A stretch of 64,000 nucleotides of DNA from Bacillota bacterium (GCA_023458755.1 JAEWYE010000019.1:124001-188000), one strand, 5' to 3'; numbered from the stretch's first letter, positions 44,073 to 53,710 are shown. Numbers and translations are program-made. The notes: generated from the sequence alone by a model not told the origin.

Positions 44073-44459
44073 TTAAGCAGTTAAAAAGCGGGAGCGGTCG
44101 CATATGCCGCAGATTCCCATTGCGGGTATTGTTGCCAGACACCACAAAAAAGTAAACGGCAGACAAATTTGCCCCAAAATGTTCATGGGCTGCATGGAGT
44201 AGTCCCATACATTCAGCTTTAACACAACGTTCACCAGTAATCCTGTGAAGAATTCGACGGAAGTGATAATTCCGGCACCGGCAAAGCATCGCGTGACGAT
44301 CCTTTTATTCTGCAAATCGTTGTTGCAGATTTTATCAATCAGGCACAGGCAGACTCCGCCGGCCAAGGCCATTGAAAAATGTGTTCTGCCGCGCCATGCT
44401 ACTTCAAGTGTTGGGTAAAGAGAACTGCCGGTTAAAAAAAGAAACAGAAACTTTTTCAT
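44073..44459 (-). CDS. ABC_trans_CmpB-type (PF06541-like) membrane protein
   Basis: 128 aa with about four hydrophobic helices. The signature ...EFFTGLLVNVVLKLNVWDYS followed by MNILGQICLPFT is typical of the 'putative ABC-transporter type IV' family, found widely in Clostridia with no proven function and no ATPase partner. The ATG at 44459 follows ggggggaaat; a start at 44483 precedes that site. The stop is separated by one base from the convergent EAL gene. Confidence 0.8.
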   Translation of the reverse strand: MKKFLFLFLTGSSLYPTLEVAWRGRTHFSMALAGGVCLCLIDKICNNDLQNKRIVTRCFAGAGIITSVEFFTGLLVNVVLKLNVWDYSMQPMNILGQICLPFTFLWCLATIPAMGICGICDRSRFLTA

Positions 44460-44556
44460 ATCAAGATTTCCCCCCATAATCATGTTCTACCTGCATTATT
44501 TGCAGGCGGAAAACATTTATGTGCGGAAATTATTAGAAGTCCATATTTGCATTTCA

Positions 44557-44584
44557 AAAACCGGCACACAAAGTTGCCGGTTTT
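44557..44584. other. Orphan terminator-like hairpin
   Basis: AAAACCGGCA pairs with TGCCGGTTTT. It lies upstream of two divergent genes rather than after one, so it is not where a terminator is expected; possibly an mRNA leader structure or relic. Confidence 0.45.
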
Positions 44585-44742
44585 CTTATATTTATTCATC
44601 CATATTCAGGTAAAAAGCTCCTTTTTGTTACAGATTTACAGAATATTCAATTTTTTTATTATTATTTTTTCATATTATCTGTTGTAATATAGAAGGAAAC
44701 TATTGTATAATAGGAAACACGAAATGCGGGGGGTGAACCAGT

Positions 44743-46308
44743 TTGCATCATAGAAATAAACGGAACATTATTATTGCAGCAATTCTCCTGTTTGCGCTTA
44801 CTGGGGCGGGTATACTGCTTGTTTTCAATTTGCACTCCATGTTAATGACCAATATGGTTCCCGAAAATTTAAGGGAACAGTCTGCCCGAATTTACTGGAT
44901 TATCAGCGGCTTTGTTGTTTTCGTTATTGCGGCGGCTTTTGCGGTGGCATACTGGCTGTTAAAACTAAAGGAAAAAAGCGACATGCAAAACGAAAAAGTT
45001 ACCGAAGAAATCAGGCACCAAACTTATACAGATACTCTTACCAAGCTCCCAAATCGGGGAGCGATGAAGCAGGAAATCGCGAATTGGATGAACATCTGCC
45101 GCGAACAAAAGCATAACGGCGGCACTTTCTTTTTGGATGTAGACAACTTTCAGTCGGTCAATAATACTTTCGGCCACAATATCGGGGATTCGGTGCTGGA
45201 AGAATGTGCGGTTCGGCTTACTGAATTCGTCAGCAAGGAAGGCGTTATAGGAAGAATCGGCGGCGATGAGTTTGCCCTTTTGATTCACCCGATTCATACC
45301 AAGTACGACTTGCAGCAATATGCAGAGCGGATTCAGGATGTATTCACGAAACCGTTTTTGGTGCATGGCGTAATTGTTCAGCTCAATTGCAGCATTGGCA
45401 CTATGCTGTTTGATTGGACGGAAGAGAAAGCACAAAAGGAATATGATAAAATTATCAACCAGACGGAATTTGTTTTATCACAGGCTAAAAAAACCAACAA
45501 GGGTTCCTACTGTGTATTTAACAATCAAATCGGCGAGCAGGAAACCAGACTGGCAAAAATGCAGCGCAGTTTAAAAAACGCGATTGCCAAAGATGAAATG
45601 CTTGTGTATTATCAGGCTCAGTATGATTTCCATGAACGGAAAATCATCGGGTTCGAGGCATTGGTGCGCTGGGACAGTAAAGAGTTCGGCATGGTTTCTC
45701 CGGTACAGTTTATCCCGCTGGCTGAAAAAAGCGGCTACATTAAAGAAATCGGCCGGTTTGTGATTGACAAAACGTTTGCGTTTGCGAAGGAATATGAAGA
45801 TACCGACTTTTGCATTTCCTTCAACTGCTCCGCAATGGAATTGCTGCAGGCGGATTTTGTTGATTACATAAAAGAGCGTTTTGATTATTACAATTTGAAA
45901 TGGCACAGTGTTGCGATTGAAATAACGGAGTCATGCTTGATTGAATCTTTTGATGAAGTTATCCAAAAGCTGAACGATTTGTGTGATTATGGTCTGCTTG
46001 TCTATTTGGATGATTTTGGAACCGGATTCTCGTCGCTTACGTACTTGAAAAATCTGCCGATTGACGCAGTGAAGATTGATAAAAGCTTTATTGATGAAAT
46101 CAGTACCAATACGACGGAAAAAGATATCGTGGGCATGATTGTCTCCCTTGCCGGCAGGCTGAATCTCCGGGTTATTGCCGAAGGTGTTGAAATCGAGGGT
46201 CAGCTGGAAGATTTGCAGCAGTGCGGCTGTACGGTTATTCAAGGTTATTATATTAGCCGCCCGATACCGAAGAACGAGGTACCCCGTTTGCTTGTTGCGC
46301 ATGCATAA
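44743..46308 (+). CDS. Membrane GGDEF-EAL protein with both motifs intact
   Basis: 521 aa from a TTG preceded by cggggggtga. Two N-terminal helices (about 7-27 and 47-69) with a short outside loop, then GGDEF (RIGGDEFALLIHP) with no RxxD inhibitory site, and EAL (FEALVRWD, SFNCS, EITES, DDFGTGFSSL, KIDKSF, IAEGVE, QGYYISRP). Both activities are possible; in such hybrids one usually dominates. Terminator at 46315. No sensor domain beyond the membrane segment. Confidence 0.9.
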   Translation: MHHRNKRNIIIAAILLFALTGAGILLVFNLHSMLMTNMVPENLREQSARIYWIISGFVVFVIAAAFAVAYWLLKLKEKSDMQNEKVTEEIRHQTYTDTLTKLPNRGAMKQEIANWMNICREQKHNGGTFFLDVDNFQSVNNTFGHNIGDSVLEECAVRLTEFVSKEGVIGRIGGDEFALLIHPIHTKYDLQQYAERIQDVFTKPFLVHGVIVQLNCSIGTMLFDWTEEKAQKEYDKIINQTEFVLSQAKKTNKGSYCVFNNQIGEQETRLAKMQRSLKNAIAKDEMLVYYQAQYDFHERKIIGFEALVRWDSKEFGMVSPVQFIPLAEKSGYIKEIGRFVIDKTFAFAKEYEDTDFCISFNCSAMELLQADFVDYIKERFDYYNLKWHSVAIEITESCLIESFDEVIQKLNDLCDYGLLVYLDDFGTGFSSLTYLKNLPIDAVKIDKSFIDEISTNTTEKDIVGMIVSLAGRLNLRVIAEGVEIEGQLEDLQQCGCTVIQGYYISRPIPKNEVPRLLVAHA

Positions 46309-46314
46309 CAATCG

Positions 46315-46347
46315 AAACTGCTGATCTTTTTTGACCGGCAGTTTTTT
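46315..46347 (+). terminator. Terminator after the GGDEF-EAL gene
   Basis: AAACTGCTG pairs with CGGCAGTTT and is followed by a T-run (TTTTTTATT), 6 bases after the stop. Confidence 0.8.
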
Positions 46348-46603
46348 ATTTGTGTTTGTAACCTTCCATCTCGCTTCTCTTGCGCATGGGAGTACTTTCA
46401 ATATGGCCGACTTTTCATTGGAAAGGGAGCAGGGAAGGTGCCGTATTCTTTCTTTTTACACAAAAGTGCTTGTTTATTCAATAATAGTCTATACACTTTC
46501 AGTGATTTGGGGTTATAATAGAAGCCAGTAACAAATACTGTGCCCGAAGCGTACGGATTTGTTATCGATAAAATGTAAGAGTATAAAGTGTTAAGAGAGG
46601 CAA

Positions 46604-46654
46604 GAAAGTTTTGTGTTTGCACGGAATTGCTGCAATGGTAACGGCAAAACTTTC
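46604..46654 (+). promoter_or_regulatory. Long-armed hairpin in the galE leader
   Basis: GAAAGTTTTG and CAAAACTTTC, 10-bp perfect arms around a 31-base loop, 29 bases before the galE ATG. It could affect ribosome access; no known riboswitch recognised. The rest of the 374-bp gap has a TATAAT near 46514. Confidence 0.45.
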
Positions 46655-46682
46655 AACTGCCAGAGAAAGGATGGTTATTAGA

Positions 46683-47696
46683 ATGAAAATACTGGTCACA
46701 GGCGGAGCGGGGTACATAGGCAGCCACACCTGCGTTGTACTTCTGGAATCCGGATATGAAGTCGTTATTGTGGATAACTTAGTAAACAGCAAATATGAAG
46801 TAGTAAAGCGCATCAAGCAAATTGCCAACAAAGATTTGACCTTTTATGAGAACGATGTTTGCGACAAAGATGCCATGAGGAAGATTTTCCAGCAGGAAAA
46901 GATTGATGCGGTTATCCATTTTGCTGGCTTAAAAGCAGTGGGTGAGTCGGTGCAGATCCCGCTTCGCTATTACGACAACAATTTAACATCGACTCTTGTT
47001 CTGCTCGAAACCATGCAGGAGTTCGGAGTCAAGAATTTTGTGTTCAGTTCTTCCGCGACGGTATACGGCAATCCGAAAACCGTGCCGATTACCGAAGACT
47101 TCCCTCTTTCTACCACCAATCCGTATGGTACAACCAAACTGATGATTGAACAGATTTTGACTGATTTGTATAAGGCAGATTCCACCTTCCATCCGATTAT
47201 TCTTCGTTACTTCAATCCGGTCGGTGCGCATAAGAGCGGATTAATCGGTGAGGACCCGAAAGGAATCCCCAACAACCTCATGCCGTATATCACGCAGGTT
47301 GCCATCGGAAAGCTGCAAAAGCTCCGCGTGTTCGGCGGCGATTATCCAACGCCGGACGGCACGGGTGTGCGTGACTATATTCATGTTGAGGACTTGGCGG
47401 AAGGGCATGTGGCGGTTCTGAAAAACTTTGAAAAGACCACCGGTCTGCAAATCTATAATTTAGGTACCGGTCACGGGTACTCCGTGCTGGATATTGTACA
47501 CGCATTCAGCAAGGCGACAGGCAAAGAGATCCCTTATGAAATTGTTGACCGCCGTGCAGGCGACATTCCGGCATGCTATGCGGACCCGACAAAGGCGGAG
47601 AAAGAACTCAACTGGAAAGCGGTAAAAACTCTGGATGACATGTGCGCGGATTCCTGGCGCTGGCAAACTCAAAATCCGAACGGATACGACAGCTGA
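46683..47696 (+). CDS. galE: UDP-glucose 4-epimerase
   Basis: Interconverts UDP-glucose and UDP-galactose (or the N-acetyl forms) with bound NAD. 337 aa; SDR-fold opening KILVTGGAGYIGSHT, FAGLKAVGES, catalytic Ser/Thr region FSSSATVYG and the Tyr-x3-Lys of NPYGTTKLM, then RYFNPVGAH. The ATG at 46683 follows gaaagga; the frame is open from 46611 but has no site. It supplies precursors for surface glycans made by the downstream clusters. Confidence 0.95.
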   Translation: MKILVTGGAGYIGSHTCVVLLESGYEVVIVDNLVNSKYEVVKRIKQIANKDLTFYENDVCDKDAMRKIFQQEKIDAVIHFAGLKAVGESVQIPLRYYDNNLTSTLVLLETMQEFGVKNFVFSSSATVYGNPKTVPITEDFPLSTTNPYGTTKLMIEQILTDLYKADSTFHPIILRYFNPVGAHKSGLIGEDPKGIPNNLMPYITQVAIGKLQKLRVFGGDYPTPDGTGVRDYIHVEDLAEGHVAVLKNFEKTTGLQIYNLGTGHGYSVLDIVHAFSKATGKEIPYEIVDRRAGDIPACYADPTKAEKELNWKAVKTLDDMCADSWRWQTQNPNGYDS

Positions 47697-47748
47697 ACTT
47701 CGTGATAAGCGAAAAGCAAGCAGGATTTTCTTTTTTGTATTCAAAACC

Positions 47749-47779
47749 AGGCTGCCGATTAAACCGGCGGCCTTTTTTA
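47749..47779 (+). terminator. galE terminator
   Basis: AGGCTGCCG pairs with CGGCGGCCT, followed by T5. The rest of the 323-bp gap up to pepV is AT-rich, with TATAAT-like boxes near 47862 and 47874 and no other feature seen. Confidence 0.8.
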
Positions 47780-48019
47780 TTACAGGTAAGTTTAATTCAC
47801 ATATTTCCATACAATAATTGGTAAATCAGCATGAATTTTATTGAAAAAGAACTGTATTTTGGTATAATTTGTGCTATAATAGAGTATATAAATAGCATAT
47901 AATTAGGAATATGCATAATAAGGAATGCTGTGCGAATGGTATAGGACTGATTTTTTGCTTTCTTGCTGTGCGCTGCGGCAGATGAAATGTAGAATCAAAC
48001 AGAAAGGAAGCGTTTTGTT

Positions 48020-49396
48020 TTGTATTTTGGAGATAAAATAGATAGGTATCGTGATGACATTCTGAAAGATTTAGCAACTCTTGTTGCAATCCCTTCCGTT
48101 TGCGGTGAGCCCAAGGAGGGTATGCCAATGGGAGAACAGTCCGCCAAGGCACTCAACTGCATTTTGCAAACGGCACAGAATATGGGCTTTGCGACAAAGA
48201 ATGTGGAGAATTATGCAGGTCATGCGGAGTATGGAGCCGGAGATGAGGTTGCTGCTGTACTTACGCATGTCGATGTGGTGCCGGCCGGCGACGGATGGGA
48301 CACCCCACCGTTTACCATGACCCAGAAAGGGAACCTCTGCTTTGGCCGAGGGACGGCCGACGACAAGGGGGAAGCCATTGTTGCGCTGTATTGCCTGAAG
48401 GCTCTCAAGGATGAAAATATACAGGGAAAACGCCGTCTGCGCGCTATTTTTGGCGCGGGCGAAGAAATCAACTCCGGCGACATGGAGGCTTATTTCAAAT
48501 CGGAGCCGATGCCGGTTATGGGCTTTACGCCGGACAGTGAATATGGCATCTGCAACCGTGAAAAAGGAATCATGCATTTTGATATAAAACATACAAACGA
48601 TTCCGCCGTCGTTTATCAGTTCCATGCCGGAACCGTGGTAAACGCGGTGCCGGACAAAGCGACCGCTCATATTGTCTGTACAGGAAATCAGTTCTTTCAG
48701 TTAATTGAGGAAGCAAAAAAGTCTAAAGGCAGCTTTGTCATTGAAAAAACACTGCACGGCGCGGCAATCTGTTCGGCCGGCGTCGCTTCCCATGCTATGC
48801 AGCCACAGGAGGGTTTGAATGCTGCCACTCACCTGATTGAACTGCTTTCAAAAGTGTTCCCGAAACAGGATTTGGGCAGCTTCCTTACATTCCTCAGCGA
48901 AAAAGTCGGTACTGAGATAAACGGTGCGGCAATGGGTGTACAGCAAAGTGATGAGCCTTCCGGAGAACTGACTTTGAACGTTGGCATTGTGGATATTACA
49001 GCAAATTCTGCCTGCGCAAGTTTTGACATCCGCTATCCGGTTACCGTGGACGGCAAAGAAATTATCCGTACCATTCAGAACAGCGCGGAACAGGTTGGTT
49101 TAGCCATGCAGGTAAACGAAAATAAGCTGCCGCTTTATTTGCCGGAAAACAGCCCGTTTATTAAACTGCTGCAGGATTCCTATTTTGCGGTTACCGGTGA
49201 AAAGGCAGAAGTATACGCGTCCGGCGGCGGCACTTATGCGCGTGCCCTTAGCGGAAAAGGCGTTGCGTTTGGTCCGTTCTTCCCGGATGAACCGGATCGC
49301 CGTCTTCACAATGCGAACGAAAATATTGATATGGACCGTTTTATGGTTCACGCAAGAATTTGTTTAGAGGCAATGTATCGCATGTTTACCGAGTAG
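48020..49396 (+). CDS. pepV: Dipeptidase PepV (M20 family)
   Basis: Zn-dependent dipeptidase (458 aa) that in lactic acid bacteria cleaves dipeptides in the cytosol. Metal and catalytic motifs: LTHVDVVPAGDGW (His, Asp), GRGTADDKG (Asp), FGAGEEINSGD (Glu-Glu) and PDSEYG. The large lid domain lies between about 185 and 380. The start is a TTG at 48020 with aaggaag about 9 bases upstream; no ATG option precedes the conserved N-terminus. Followed by a strong terminator. Confidence 0.92.
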   Translation: MYFGDKIDRYRDDILKDLATLVAIPSVCGEPKEGMPMGEQSAKALNCILQTAQNMGFATKNVENYAGHAEYGAGDEVAAVLTHVDVVPAGDGWDTPPFTMTQKGNLCFGRGTADDKGEAIVALYCLKALKDENIQGKRRLRAIFGAGEEINSGDMEAYFKSEPMPVMGFTPDSEYGICNREKGIMHFDIKHTNDSAVVYQFHAGTVVNAVPDKATAHIVCTGNQFFQLIEEAKKSKGSFVIEKTLHGAAICSAGVASHAMQPQEGLNAATHLIELLSKVFPKQDLGSFLTFLSEKVGTEINGAAMGVQQSDEPSGELTLNVGIVDITANSACASFDIRYPVTVDGKEIIRTIQNSAEQVGLAMQVNENKLPLYLPENSPFIKLLQDSYFAVTGEKAEVYASGGGTYARALSGKGVAFGPFFPDEPDRRLHNANENIDMDRFMVHARICLEAMYRMFTE

Positions 49397-49450
49397 AGTC
49401 GATCAACAAGCAGGGCTGTCCCTGTTTCCTGATTTATTCCGAATACAAGA

Positions 49451-49489
49451 AAAGCCATCCGAGTTATGAAAAACTTGGATGGCTTTTTT
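49451..49489 (+). terminator. pepV terminator
   Basis: AAAGCCATCCGAGTT pairs with AACTTGGATGGCTTT (one G-U), then TTTTG. Confidence 0.88.
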
Positions 49490-49560
49490 GTGTAGAAGCA
49501 TAGAATTTGCCGGACAGTTTATAAGTCAATTCCAGTCAGCGAATGCCGATTGGAATTGAC

Positions 49561-49818
49561 TTATTCTTCGCCGAGTTTATCTGCAAGTTTCTGCAAACAA
49601 TTCTTACAAATATTATGTCCCTTGTAATTGATTACATCTTCCGCGTTGCTGCAGAAAATGCATGCAGGCTCATACTTCTTAAGTACGATTGTCGAGTTGT
49701 CAACATAAATTTCCAGCGGATCCTTCTCTTTGATATTGAGGGTCATTCTCAGCTCTTTCGGAAGCACTATTCGTCCTAATTCGTCAACTTTACGTACAAT
49801 ACCTGTAGATTTCATCAT
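49561..49818 (-). CDS. AbrB/SpoVT-type transition-state regulator with zinc-ribbon-like tail
   Basis: 85 aa. SpoVT-AbrB swapped-hairpin DNA-binding domain in the first 50 residues (GIVRKVDELGRIVLPKELR, EIYVDNSTIVLKKYEP) followed by CIFCSN and ICKNCLQKL, two CxxC pairs probably binding zinc. Three in-frame ATGs exist (49824, 49818, 49815); the gaaag site fits 49818 best. In Clostridia such proteins regulate stationary-phase genes and toxin or sporulation timing. Confidence 0.9.
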   Translation of the reverse strand: MMKSTGIVRKVDELGRIVLPKELRMTLNIKEKDPLEIYVDNSTIVLKKYEPACIFCSNAEDVINYKGHNICKNCLQKLADKLGEE

Positions 49819-49999
49819 AATCATCTTCTTTCAAAATAGAGTGGCATAAATATTTCATTTATTACGTTGAAATTATACCTTTTTTTGACAATTATGTCAA
49901 TTATCTTCTGAGAATAATAAAAAATAAATGTATCTCTTTTTATAATCGTTCATATACATTTTGTAGACGGTTGATATTGGCACGGAGGAAATATACATT

Positions 50000-50596
50000 A
50001 TGATGAATATGATTTGGGCGGCGTTGATTCTGCTCAGTCTTGTTTGCGCGCTCGCGACAGGCAGAATGCCGCAGCTTTCAGACGCGATACTCGCCGGTGC
50101 TGGGAACGCAGTAGAATTGGTGCTTGCCATGCTGGGAATGATGTGCGCCTGGACGGGGCTGATGAAAATCGCGGATGCCGGCGGCATGACGGCGTTGCTC
50201 GCGAAACTGTTTTACCCGCTGACAAAGCATTTATTTCCAAAATATAAAAAGGACAGTCCCGCTGCGAAAGCAATTTGTATGAATATGACCGCCAATTTGC
50301 TCGGGCTCGGCAATGCCGCCACACCGCTTGGAATCGCCGCCATGAAAGAAATGGCAAAAGCTAACCCGAATTCGACAGATGCCGACAACTCCATGGTAAT
50401 GTTTGTTGTACTCAATACCGCCTCCATTCAGCTTATTCCGACCTCTATCGGGATTCTTCGGGCAAAGTACGGGTCAGCCACGCCGTTTGATATTTTGCCG
50501 GCAGTCTGGGTGGCATCAGTCGGGTCTTTGCTTGTGGGCGTTGTGGTTGCAAAGCTTTTTGAAACACGCAAAAAGGCTGGAAAAAAAGATGGATAA
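50000..50596 (+). CDS. spmA: Spore maturation protein A
   Basis: 198-residue membrane protein of the nucleoside-recognition (Gate) family, needed in Bacillus for spore core dehydration. Four to five helices; NMTANLLGLGNAATPLGI and ...MVMFVVLNTASIQLIPTS are conserved. ATG at 50000 follows cggaggaaa. Its end overlaps spmB by 8 bases. A CATATACAT at about 49961 resembles a sigma-E -10 but this is a weak assignment. Confidence 0.93.
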   Translation: MMNMIWAALILLSLVCALATGRMPQLSDAILAGAGNAVELVLAMLGMMCAWTGLMKIADAGGMTALLAKLFYPLTKHLFPKYKKDSPAAKAICMNMTANLLGLGNAATPLGIAAMKEMAKANPNSTDADNSMVMFVVLNTASIQLIPTSIGILRAKYGSATPFDILPAVWVASVGSLLVGVVVAKLFETRKKAGKKDG

Positions 50597-51110
50597 ATTC
50601 AGTGCGTATGTCATGCCGGTTGCGATATGCATCATTGTTCTATTCGGTTTGGTGCGCCGCGTACCGGTTTTCGACACGTTCGTCGCGGGAGCAAAAGAGG
50701 GCATTCAGTCCAGCATTTCTATTTTGCCGTCGCTTGTGGGGCTGATTATGGCGGTCACCATGCTCAATGCCTCCGGCGCGTTAGATATGTTTTCCTCTTT
50801 TATCGCGCCTGCGGCCAATGCCATCGGTCTGCCGAAAGAGGTAATGCCGCTTGCGCTGCTGCGGCCGATTTCCGGCAGCGGTTCTCTTGCTGTGCTGACA
50901 CAGATTTTTTCGAGCAATGGCGCGGACAGCTTTGTCGGACGGGTTGCGTCAGTCATGATGGGTTCGACGGAAACAACCTTTTACGCGATAGCGGTATATT
51001 ACGGTTCGGTGGGAATCAAAAAAACCCGCCATACCATACCGGCTGCGCTGTCTGCGGATTTTACGGGCTACCTTATGTCCGCGCTTGCGATCAAACTGTT
51101 TTTTCAATAA
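50589..51110 (+). CDS. spmB: Spore maturation protein B
   Basis: 173 aa, partner of SpmA, with four or five helices and the conserved LRPISGSGSLAVLTQIF and MMGSTETTFYAIAVYYG. ATG at 50589 lies inside the last codons of spmA; the frame stays open further upstream but without a start signal. spmA-spmB order is conserved in spore-formers. Here the pair runs directly into feoA, 44 bases on, on the same strand. Confidence 0.93.
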   Translation: MDKFSAYVMPVAICIIVLFGLVRRVPVFDTFVAGAKEGIQSSISILPSLVGLIMAVTMLNASGALDMFSSFIAPAANAIGLPKEVMPLALLRPISGSGSLAVLTQIFSSNGADSFVGRVASVMMGSTETTFYAIAVYYGSVGIKKTRHTIPAALSADFTGYLMSALAIKLFFQ

Positions 51111-51154
51111 GAAGCGGCATACAGCAGAAAATACCGGAAGGGTCGGGAAACGCC

Positions 51155-51394
51155 ATGTCCAACATGAAATATCTGGATCAGTTAAAAATCGGAGAAGGCG
51201 GAATTGTCATCAGCATTGGCAGCTCCGGCGCGCTTCGCCGCAGAATCATCGATATGGGCATTACACCGGGCGCGCAGATTGTTATGCGCAAAGCGGCTCC
51301 CTTCGGTGACCCCATAGAAGTGAATGTGCGCGGGTATGAGCTAAGCATCCGCAAGTCTGAGGCGAAAGAAATTTTGGTAGGGGTAGCGAAATGA
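51155..51394 (+). CDS. feoA: Ferrous iron transport protein A
   Basis: 79-residue SH3-like FeoA: LKIGEGGIVISIG, RRRIIDMGITPGAQI, GDPIEVNVRGYELSIRKSEA. Thought to bind FeoB on the cytosolic side. ATG at 51155 (ggaaggg upstream); ATG 51164 also possible. Its last 4 bases overlap feoB. Confidence 0.93.
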   Translation: MSNMKYLDQLKIGEGGIVISIGSSGALRRRIIDMGITPGAQIVMRKAAPFGDPIEVNVRGYELSIRKSEAKEILVGVAK

Positions 51395-53442
51395 ATGGGC
51401 TGCAGGCAAAACCGAAAACGGCATTCCGTGTAGCTTTGGCGGGCAACCCGAACTGCGGCAAAACTACACTTTTCAATCAGCTTACCGGCAGCAGTCAGAC
51501 AGTGGGAAACTGGCCGGGTGTCACGGTTGAAAAGAAAGAGGGGAAAGTCCGGTATCAGGCTTATACCGTTACGGTTGCGGACTTGCCGGGCATCTATTCT
51601 CTTTCACCCTATTCGCCGGAGGAAGTGGTTTCCCGCAACTATATTCTGAACGAGCGTCCGGATGCGATAATCGACATTGTGGATGCTGCCAATCTGGAGC
51701 GGAACCTGTACCTTACCACGCAGCTTGCCGAACTGGGCATCCCGGTTGTGGCTGCGTTAAATATGGTAGATGTCATTGAAAAGCGCGGAGATAAAATTGA
51801 CTATGCCTTGCTTGAAAAAAGATTAGGCGTTCCTGTTGTGCCGATTTCCGCAAGCAAAGGGATAGGCATCAACAAACTGTTGGAGCGGACACTCGCTGCG
51901 GCAAAGGCGCCTGTTTCGGGCACACCGCCTGTTTATTCGGCAGAGGTAGAGCAGGTGCTCGGCAGTATGGAAACGATGCTGAACCGTGCGGTGCCGCCGG
52001 TTAAAGAGTATCGGCGCTGGACAGCGGTCAAGCTTTTCGAGGATGATAAAATTACGCGGAAACAGCTTCGTTTTGAACCGGCGGACGAGAAAAAGTTAGA
52101 AATACTGAAACAAAAGATTCCCACCTCCCGATATATGGACAGGGAAATGATTATCGCCGACCAGCGGTACCGCACCATCTGCTCCGTTTGCAGGCAGGCG
52201 GTTAAAAAGGGAATACCGGACGGGCAGTACAGCGTTTCCGATAAAATTGACCGCGTGATGACGAACAAATGGCTTGCAATTCCGATGTTCTTTGCAGTCA
52301 TGCTGCTTATTTTCTATATCACTTTTGGACCGATTGGTTCCTTTTTGACCGCACGGGTCAGCTGGTTCATCGGCAGTTGGCTTTCGGACATAGTAACGGT
52401 TTTGCTCTCGGCGGCAGGCGCATCCGACTGGGCGCGAAGTCTGGCAGTAGATGGTGTGATTGCCGGAGTAGGGGCGGTACTTGCGTTTTTGCCGCAGATT
52501 TTGCTGTTGTTTCTTCTGCTTTCCGTTTTGGAAGACAGCGGATACATGGCGCGCGCGGCGTTTATTATGGACCCGCTTCTGCGTAAAATCGGGCTTTCAG
52601 GCAAAGCGTTTGTCCCTATGCTCATGGGATTTGGCTGCACCGTTCCGGCGGTAATGGGCACACGCATTCTGGAAAATGAAAAGGACAAACGGCTTACCAT
52701 CTTAATTACGCCGTTCATGTCCTGCAGTGCCAAAATGCCGGTTTACTCCATGTTCATCCTTGCTTTTTTTGTCGGCAGCCGACCGCTCGTGATTTTTTCG
52801 GTTTATCTCTTGGGTATTATCCTTGCGGTATTGTCCGCCCTGCTGTTTAAAAATACAATTTTAACCGGAAAAGACGCACCGTTTGTCATGGAATTGCCAC
52901 CCTATCGGTTGCCGACACCCAAAAGCCTTTGGCTGCATGTGTGGGAGCGGCTTAAGGACTTTTTAACCAAGGCGGGCACTGTACTGCTCGGCGCGACCGT
53001 AATTATCTGGTTTTTGCGGTCTTTCAGCCCGAATCTGCAAATGGTTACGAATGAATCACAAAGCATTTTGGCACAAATCGGAATCATGATTGCACCGATA
53101 TTTACCCTGTGCGGGTTTGGAAACTGGAAGTCTGCCGTGTCGCTTGTGACCGGATTGGTGGCGAAGGAATCGGTCGTGAGTACCATGCAGATTTTATATC
53201 CCACGGGGGCGGACGGTACCTTAAACATAGCCCTGCGGCAGGCATTCACGCCGCTGAGCGCGTATGCTTTTCTGATTTTTGTCCTGCTGTATACGCCGTG
53301 TGTGGCGGCGCTTTCCGCTATCCGACGTGAAATGGGCAGTCTGAAATGGACTTCCGTTACCATCGTGTATCAATTGGCGCTTGCTTGGTTTGCATCTGCG
53401 TTCTTTTATCAGTTTGCCGTCTTGTTTGCACGTTTTTTATAA
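51391..53442 (+). CDS. feoB: Ferrous iron transporter B
   Basis: GTPase-permease for Fe(II), 683 aa. G domain at the N-terminus: GNPNCGKTTLFN (G1), WPGVTVEKKEG (G2), DLPGIYSLSPYS (G3), NMVD (G4), SASKG (G5). The membrane half has about eight to ten helices with the two Gate regions; GCTVPAVMGTR and SCSAKMPVYSM hold the cysteines proposed to line the path. Start overlaps feoA by 4 bases. Iron supply fits the Fe-S enzymes and hydrogenase regulator nearby. Confidence 0.96.
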   Translation: MNGLQAKPKTAFRVALAGNPNCGKTTLFNQLTGSSQTVGNWPGVTVEKKEGKVRYQAYTVTVADLPGIYSLSPYSPEEVVSRNYILNERPDAIIDIVDAANLERNLYLTTQLAELGIPVVAALNMVDVIEKRGDKIDYALLEKRLGVPVVPISASKGIGINKLLERTLAAAKAPVSGTPPVYSAEVEQVLGSMETMLNRAVPPVKEYRRWTAVKLFEDDKITRKQLRFEPADEKKLEILKQKIPTSRYMDREMIIADQRYRTICSVCRQAVKKGIPDGQYSVSDKIDRVMTNKWLAIPMFFAVMLLIFYITFGPIGSFLTARVSWFIGSWLSDIVTVLLSAAGASDWARSLAVDGVIAGVGAVLAFLPQILLLFLLLSVLEDSGYMARAAFIMDPLLRKIGLSGKAFVPMLMGFGCTVPAVMGTRILENEKDKRLTILITPFMSCSAKMPVYSMFILAFFVGSRPLVIFSVYLLGIILAVLSALLFKNTILTGKDAPFVMELPPYRLPTPKSLWLHVWERLKDFLTKAGTVLLGATVIIWFLRSFSPNLQMVTNESQSILAQIGIMIAPIFTLCGFGNWKSAVSLVTGLVAKESVVSTMQILYPTGADGTLNIALRQAFTPLSAYAFLIFVLLYTPCVAALSAIRREMGSLKWTSVTIVYQLALAWFASAFFYQFAVLFARFL

Positions 53443-53483
53443 GGCTGGAACAGCTAAGATTAAAATCTGAAGGAGAACTCGAT

Positions 53484-53675
53484 ATGGTGGCGGATATTCT
53501 CATTGCGGCGGGCGCGGCGGCGAGCGTGGCTTTGTTGGTTATTACTAAGCTGCGTGCGTTCAAACGAATAAAGTCTTGCGGCGGTGCTTGCAAATCTTGC
53601 GGATACTGCTCCGTGAAATCTGCCAAAGACAAAAAAGAAGATAAAGATTGCAACGCGTTTCGGAACTTGCTATAA
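53484..53675 (+). CDS. FeoB-associated Cys-rich membrane protein
   Basis: 63 aa: one membrane helix (about 3-22) and a cytosolic tail with CGGACKSCGYC, the pattern of the FeoB-associated Cys-rich family (PF12669-type). ATG at 53484 has gaaggag at ideal distance; the longer frame from 53346 lies in feoB. Third gene of the feo operon; it may pass iron from FeoB or tune it. Confidence 0.88.
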   Translation: MVADILIAAGAAASVALLVITKLRAFKRIKSCGGACKSCGYCSVKSAKDKKEDKDCNAFRNLL

Positions 53676-53710
53676 TTTTCTTAATAAAAGGCATAAAATA
53701 TGTTTCTAAA

